From: Breviolum minutum Mf 1.05b.01
Taxonomy: Eukaryota > Sar > Dinophyceae > Suessiales > Symbiodiniaceae
Direction of reading: 5' to 3'
Assembly (NCBI GenBank): GCA_000507305.1
Contig: DF239105.1
Coordinates: 186,001-250,000 of the forward strand
DNA length: 64,000 bases
Shown: in pieces, positions 59,128-64,000 of the stretch
Layout: each line of letters opens with the position of its first letter
Position numbering within the stretch: position 1 is the first letter of the stretch
Notes under the pieces: generated by a model
What the model saw: the letters and a program-made list of their open reading frames with translations, nothing else
Told to the model about the DNA's origin: nothing
The model's database searches: none
Made by a program: the position numbers and the translations under genes

Positions 59128-59801
59128 AGTCGTTTTTTTGTTGGAAGATGTTTTGCCATGTTTTGCCCTGGTCATCCAAAACATATCATATATAGCTATG
59201 ACATATACAAAGATATAATACTACAATATTGTTTGGCGCGGTTAAGAATCTTTTTTATCTTGCCGGTGGTATGAACCGTTCTGTACAAAATGAAGTGCTA
59301 CAATGCCGCTGAGAGTGGAATCCAGATAATGAGAAATGGAACGCATTAGGGGGTGTCAAGAACAATGGGGGAATCAAGGCCAGAATGTGAAGAGGAAATT
59401 GAAACACAACTAGAAAAATGTTGCTGAATAGGTGTAACAGGGAACTGTCGTAAAACCTGACTGGCTTGGTAGCGTTGAATAAGGATGTGTAAGTACATAG
59501 AATGTACATCCCTTGTAAAAGAATCTTAATCATATTGAATATCAAGGGATGGTAGGAGGTGGAAACCATAAGGGAATTGATCCAGAATCCATCCACAGTG
59601 CCCAACCCTCTACAAAAACCAGGAAGATCTACAACACATGGCACACAACAGAAAGCTTGGTTTTTTTCTGTCCCTTGCCAAAAATCTGCCAAACTTCTAA
59701 AGAACCAATTTTTTGCAACGAAGCCGAAAATGTCTTGGCCAAGGGCCATGACCCGGCTCTCGGCCCTCGAGCTTTCTAACCATCCCAAGCTGCCCAGCTC
59801 A

Positions 59802-59984
59802 TCATCCCGAGGCGCGTAGGTGTACATCTGCCACTTGACGTCGCATCTTCCCCGGTAGCATCAGCAGAGCACGGCACATGGCCACAGGCATCTCGATGTT
59901 CCACGGCGCATCTCGGTTGTCGAAAGTTTTCACCACAAATGATGTTTTAATAAAAGAAAACATCCATGGAACGAAACGGGTGTA
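59802..59984 (-). CDS. Terminal exon of an unrecognised gene
   Basis: After ACTAG|G an open frame reads RFVPWMFSFIKTSFVVKTFD, then NRDAPWNIEMPVAMCRALLM and ends VADVHLRASG-stop. An alternative GAT|GTACAC donor could skip the stop. A second, overlapping frame (KWQMYTYAPRDDELGSLGW) is also coding-like over 59840-59740, so the real 3' structure is open. Confidence 0.45.
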   Translation of the reverse strand, partial: YTRFVPWMFSFIKTSFVVKTFDNRDAPWNIEMPVAMCRALLMLPGKMRRQVADVHLRASG

Positions 59985-60879
59985 CCTAGTACAACTTATA
60001 GAACGTATCCCCAAAAAATTGTTTGAATTATGTTGTTACTTTCAATTTCTTGATGTTCCATTTTGTGTTTGTCGTGTTTTCGTGCGTTCTTTCCCCTTTT
60101 GTGTGCTTCATATTTCTTTGTTAAAACCTCCTGTTTCGCAAGGTTCTCGTATTCCCTTACCCAAAAAAACCCAGGGCAAACCGTCCAAAAGTTGAGCCCA
60201 GTGACGTCCCCTGATGGGAACAAAGTTGGCCACTTCACCTGATCGGGTGGAAGTTGGACTGAAAACCCCCTCGTTCTTTACCATAAAAACAAAGAGTTCC
60301 GTGGTTGAAATATGACTGGGGCCTCTTGAAATCTACATGTATGGTCATATTATATTATCATAATATATACATGTTTAAATCTGCGTGTGATTCTAAATCC
60401 TGTTTCATACCTCGAATTGGAAACTGATTGCAAACTGAAGTTTTCTCAGGTTCATTGAATCTACAAGTCTATCGAAAAGTTTCTGGCAGAGTAGGATTTG
60501 CGGAGTTTCATGCATTTTTCGAATCAGAAGCAGATGCTTCCTTCTGGCAACTGAAAGGCTAGGGAGCTATGCTGCAAAAGTATGTATTTTTCCAGGTGCC
60601 AGGGGATGGGCAAACTGAAGAAATGGTTGGTGGCCAAAGGCTCGTGATATGTCATTTGCCTATCTCTTTGGTCGTATCCACGGCACTAGGGGCGGTGGAT
60701 AACCCATTGGATCCCATTGGCCCATTCCAATTCAAGGAATCTTTACTTGCTCAAATCATTCTTATAATTTCAGCAACTGGAAAATCAAGGAACTACCTTT
60801 TGGATTGACGCCTCACCTGACGTCAAAACATGATTCACCACGAATCGAATCAAAGGTCAGATTTCAACCCCCAAAAACC
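59985..60879. other. Stretch without a supported gene
   Basis: No phased exon recognised on either strand. A palindromic TATATTATTATAATATATA region lies near 60350. Confidence 0.4.
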
Positions 60880-61069
60880 AGGATCAACACCACTCCCATG
60901 CATGTCCTGTATGGCTCCCTTAAGACATTTCGGTGGCGCTAAGCTGCAATCCCCCCTTTTAGGGCTCCCTAGTTCCCTTTCCCATGCCTTGAGTGAAAGG
61001 TGTTGTGTCAGCTGGGGCGGCAAAGTGCAAACAGAGCGCGTGAAAGAGGGGATGCAAATGAGGACCTGG
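60880..61069 (-). CDS. Exon of an unrecognised gene
   Basis: From CCCAG|G the frame reads VLICIPSFTRSVCTLPPQLT, then SLKAWERELGSPKRGDCSLA and KCLKGAIQDMHG. Start phase is 0. The 3' boundary is not fixed. Cysteine content is moderate, and no domain is recognised. Confidence 0.45.
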
Positions 61070-61217
61070 GACGCAGATAAGACTTTTAAAACACTGCAGG
61101 AATACAACTACGAGTTTCAAAATGTTGAACGCCCCATCTGTACATACAAGATGACATATGCTTACATTTGGGGTTATCGTATAAATCTGTTAAAACAAAA
61201 AAACATATAAATACTCA

Positions 61218-61251
61218 TATGTATATGTATATATATATATATATATAGCTT
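61218..61251. repeat. AT microsatellite
   Basis: TATATGTATATATATATA tract; a second lies at 61339-61358. Confidence 0.85.
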
Positions 61252-61358
61252 ATAAGTATATACTATTATTTGCAATCATACAAGATACAACCTAAACTTA
61301 GTAATTGGCACACATCGCATTCTTTGCTTTATAATGCTTTATATATATATATATATCC

Positions 61359-62393
61359 AAACAAACTCGATTGGAATCTGGATAAACTTCTCAGACCAAC
61401 TTCAAAACTTCAGAACATGACTCTCCGACCAGCACGCATGGTGTTGGGCATTCCCCTCGTGGCCGGTCATCTTTGGGAAAAAAATTCTCCCCAAAGGAAA
61501 AACACCAATCTCAGTTGCAAAAGCCCATCTCAATCGCACTAAAATCATCCAGTGTTGATTTTAGTGCACATGTCTCACGCTGTTCATCAAGTTTTGAGGT
61601 GTACCCAACACCAAAATCCTGTGAAAAACCATCTACCAACATGGTGCGCTAAAAACCCTTCCAAGCAGCAATCTTCAGGCCGGAAACTTGGAAGCAAACA
61701 CGCCTAAAGATGGCCGGGTTGGATGCCCGGAGTCCGTGAAGGTTAATAAAGGTCCCTTATTGCAATGATAAAAAACACTTGATTTTTTCTCACTGTTAAA
61801 GGTGTTTTTTTTGGCACAGGCAGCCCCCAACATCTATGTACAAATATGCATTATACTAAAATTTGCTCAGTTCTGCAATTCCAAATGTGAGTTGGATACA
61901 CCTTTTTTTCAAACAAACCCTTTGTCATCAACGTAGGATAGATTTTACTGACCTAGAAATTCTGAAAAAGTTGGGCAGGGCGCAATGACACCACTTGTGG
62001 CCCTGATCATTCAATGGCAATCATCATATCCATCGACCAATCATGATCTTTGAATGTTTGTCACAGTCTCGTACCTGTTTGCTCGGTTCTTGCCAGCATT
62101 TTTGATTCACACAGAGGAGTTGGGAAAAAGAAAAAAAAGCACATCTTGGGACTGTAAGGAAGGAAAAACTCGACCATTGAAGTACCAAAGTACCAACTCA
62201 ATCTCTGAGTGTACCATTCTCATGGTTCTTATTGTTTTGAAATCCCTACCACCTACACGGATTTCATAAATGACCATATTCCATATGCAACCCTTAGGTC
62301 CCCTGCTAAAAGTGAAACTTTTAGTGGGTGTACAGTATATGTAAAACTTCCACTAAACTCAAAGGAGCTAGGGAATAGGGCTAATCTAAGATA
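61359..62393. other. Stretch with only weak coding hints
   Basis: Minus-strand pieces near 61755-61700 (GLRASNPAIF) and 61490-61425 look protein-like but lack matched splice sites. Otherwise nothing seen. Confidence 0.35.
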
Positions 62394-62494
62394 TGGTTGA
62401 TGGAAGAATTCCTGCACCACCCAACATGCATGAAACCTTGTAAATAATGGGATATTTACCATATCAACTGTTGCAGGATTTCTTCCATTAACAG
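62394..62494. mobile_element. Inverted-repeat element, family 1 (101 bp) with TA duplication
   Basis: TGGTTGATGGAAGAATTCCT left, AGGATTTCTTCCATTAACAG right, TA on both sides (62392-62393, 62495-62496). Confidence 0.8.
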
Positions 62495-62545
62495 TATGGC
62501 CACATTCATACACAACCTGTACAGCACCGTTGAACCCCTCCCTAC

Positions 62546-62635
62546 CTCTGCTTGTCGAATCTCATCTTCCAAGCCCAGATTTGCTGGGAAGGGCGCCCGT
62601 CCCCCAGGAGAAGCCATCCATAGACGATCTAAGGC
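62546..62635 (-). CDS. Clean 30-codon exon of an unrecognised gene
   Basis: Starts CGAAG|G, ends GCAGAG|GTAGGG, phases 0/0, and reads LDRLWMASPGGRAPFPANLG then EDEIRQAE. GC-rich codons. The neighbouring exons were not found. It lies 52 bp to the right of a family 1 element, so that element is in the following intron. Confidence 0.5.
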
Positions 62636-63204
62636 CTTCGGAAGACAAGGAGAAAACGACCAGAAGTCAAGATTATATACATCAGATCTTTCTGAAAGAA
62701 TATCCGATACTCATAGAATGTATCATATCCACATGATTTGTTCATATTGTACTATCTTATATACATATTATATACATGTTATAATGACTACATCTGTCTA
62801 ATGGATAAAAATACAACCGACTTTTGAACGAAAGTTGTGACTACTTCAAATTCACGAGCTCTATTTTCCCAAGCCTCTGACTCTCTGACCCCAGAATATG
62901 CTGTGGTTGTGACACGCTGTGACGTAAGAACCCTTTGAATGTCAAAATATCTTATCCACTACGTAATCCTGTATGATCATCCAAATATACCTACAAATCA
63001 TAACACACATATAATTACACATGGTACATACAGATATACACATGTGCGTGTATGTGGGAACGACTTTTCTATATGGTTTTTTCTTCAAGGATCAAGGCCG
63101 AAGCCGGAAGCATGCCTTTCTATCCATGATGGGAGTCTTTTGTTGTTGACCCTGAGGTTGACCAACCACGGCTTGACATAACGAAACCCTCCCATGGCTG
63201 GGCA

Positions 63205-63311
63205 TACCCTCCCTGAAACTATCATAGATACCAAGAATGATGGGTTTGAAAAAATGTATCTCCTATCAAACATGGCTATTTTGAGCATCTATGTTAGGTT
63301 TCAGGGGGGTA
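63205..63311. mobile_element. Inverted-repeat element, family 3 (107 bp)
   Basis: TACCCTCCCTGAAACTATCA left, TATGTTAGGTTTCAGGGGGGTA region right. Best-preserved arms of the family. Confidence 0.75.
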
Positions 63312-63480
63312 ACTCCAAACCATGTCCAACAATCAAACGGCCCGGACTGCATAAAAGCCTGATTGTTTTACAAATCAAATATGGACAGGAAGGAACCCCA
63401 TAGTCGATGAACACGTCATTTCGTAGTTGCAACAATTCAGGGATCATCCCCAGTTATCCCCAATTGCCGTTAATGAGCCC

Positions 63481-63773
63481 TCAAACCCCCAGCATCGCCT
63501 CATCACAAAAGCCATCAAACTCCGACACAGGCAAGGGCTCCGAAACATCCTCTTGCCCTGCGGCTTTTTAAGCCGAAGTTTTCTGACCCGGAAGTTCCGG
63601 CTCCCTTTTCGGGTCAACAAAGAAGGATGAGGGTCCAAACAACTTGCTTGTTAATGCTGGTTTGGTTGTTGGTTAGTCACTTGTTAGTTGCTTCTTATAT
63701 AGGTTGTTAGATGCGCTGGTGAATGATGCAGTTGTTAGGGGCCTGCCATCACCTCTGTCAAGGACAGGAACCT
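63481..63773 (-). CDS. 3' end of an unrecognised gene
   Basis: The last exon, 63557-63481, starts CGCAG|G and reads QEDVSEPLPVSEFDGFCDE and AMLGV-stop (TGA at 63481). A probable preceding exon, 63773-~63700, starts CTGAG|G and reads PVLDRGDGRPLTTASFTSAS. The acidic end resembles those of other genes in this window. The gene continues towards the right edge. Confidence 0.45.
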
Positions 63774-64000
63774 CAGAAAAAAAATGGTTGACTTCGAAAA
63801 GGGCACATAATTTTTTAACAAAGAAGAAGGTGGGAATTTCGTTTGGGAAAGATGCTTTGAATGGGAGGTTTTTGTGGATTTTCAGTGGATTTTCCGATGG
63901 GTGGCTTGGCAAAACCGTATGACTCCGTAGGACCCATGTGACTCACAGGATGGGCTGCATGACCCGAGTTCAGGGCAGGATCGATGATCCCTACATGAAT

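Noticed and set aside
59255..59827. 190-codon minus-strand open frame
   Set aside because: Only the first 50 or so codons look coding; the rest is hydrophobic and low in GC, as expected of intron sequence.

Overview
The window reads as nuclear DNA of a dinoflagellate, most likely of the Suessiales (Symbiodinium/Polarella type). The signs are: coding signal almost only on the minus strand from end to end; very many short exons (about 26-200 nt) separated by 100-700 nt introns; acceptors that nearly always read AG followed by G; some GC and GA donors beside GT; and many small elements with terminal inverted repeats lying inside introns. I saw no rRNA, tRNA, CRISPR array or bacterial operon. All gene models below were built by hand from exon phase and splice sites. 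Most gene boundaries are uncertain, and only three stretches have a recognisable fold or family.

Layout in transcription order (right to left). 63.8-52.7 kb holds scattered exons of several unrecognised genes. 52.25-46.4 kb is an aldo/keto reductase gene. 45.7-31.2 kb holds more short-exon genes, many coiled-coil or charged, one of which (35.1-34.5 kb) carries an intron that looks newly inserted. 31.1-25.8 kb is a gene for a large protein with features of an RNase-H-fold (DDE) transposase. 25.4-19.45 kb encodes a DNA cytosine-C5 methyltransferase domain, and the splice phase between these two is compatible, so they may be one fused protein of about 2,100 residues. 18.83-12.33 kb is a fully phased 11-exon gene for a 1,288-residue Cys-cluster protein with a Q/A/P-rich, acidic, then histone-like basic tail. 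11-0.2 kb holds at least three more short-exon genes.

The most interesting block is 12.3-31.1 kb: a transposase-like protein, a DNA methyltransferase and a probable chromatin- or DNA-binding partner, head to tail on one strand with no frame-breaking lesions. I propose, as a hypothesis, that this is an autonomous mobile element or its domesticated descendant that carries its own methyltransferase.

The second theme is a set of five short inverted-repeat element families (about 95-130 bp), several in introns. One lies between a 17-bp direct repeat that spans both splice sites, as expected of an introner, a transposon that arrives as a ready-made intron.
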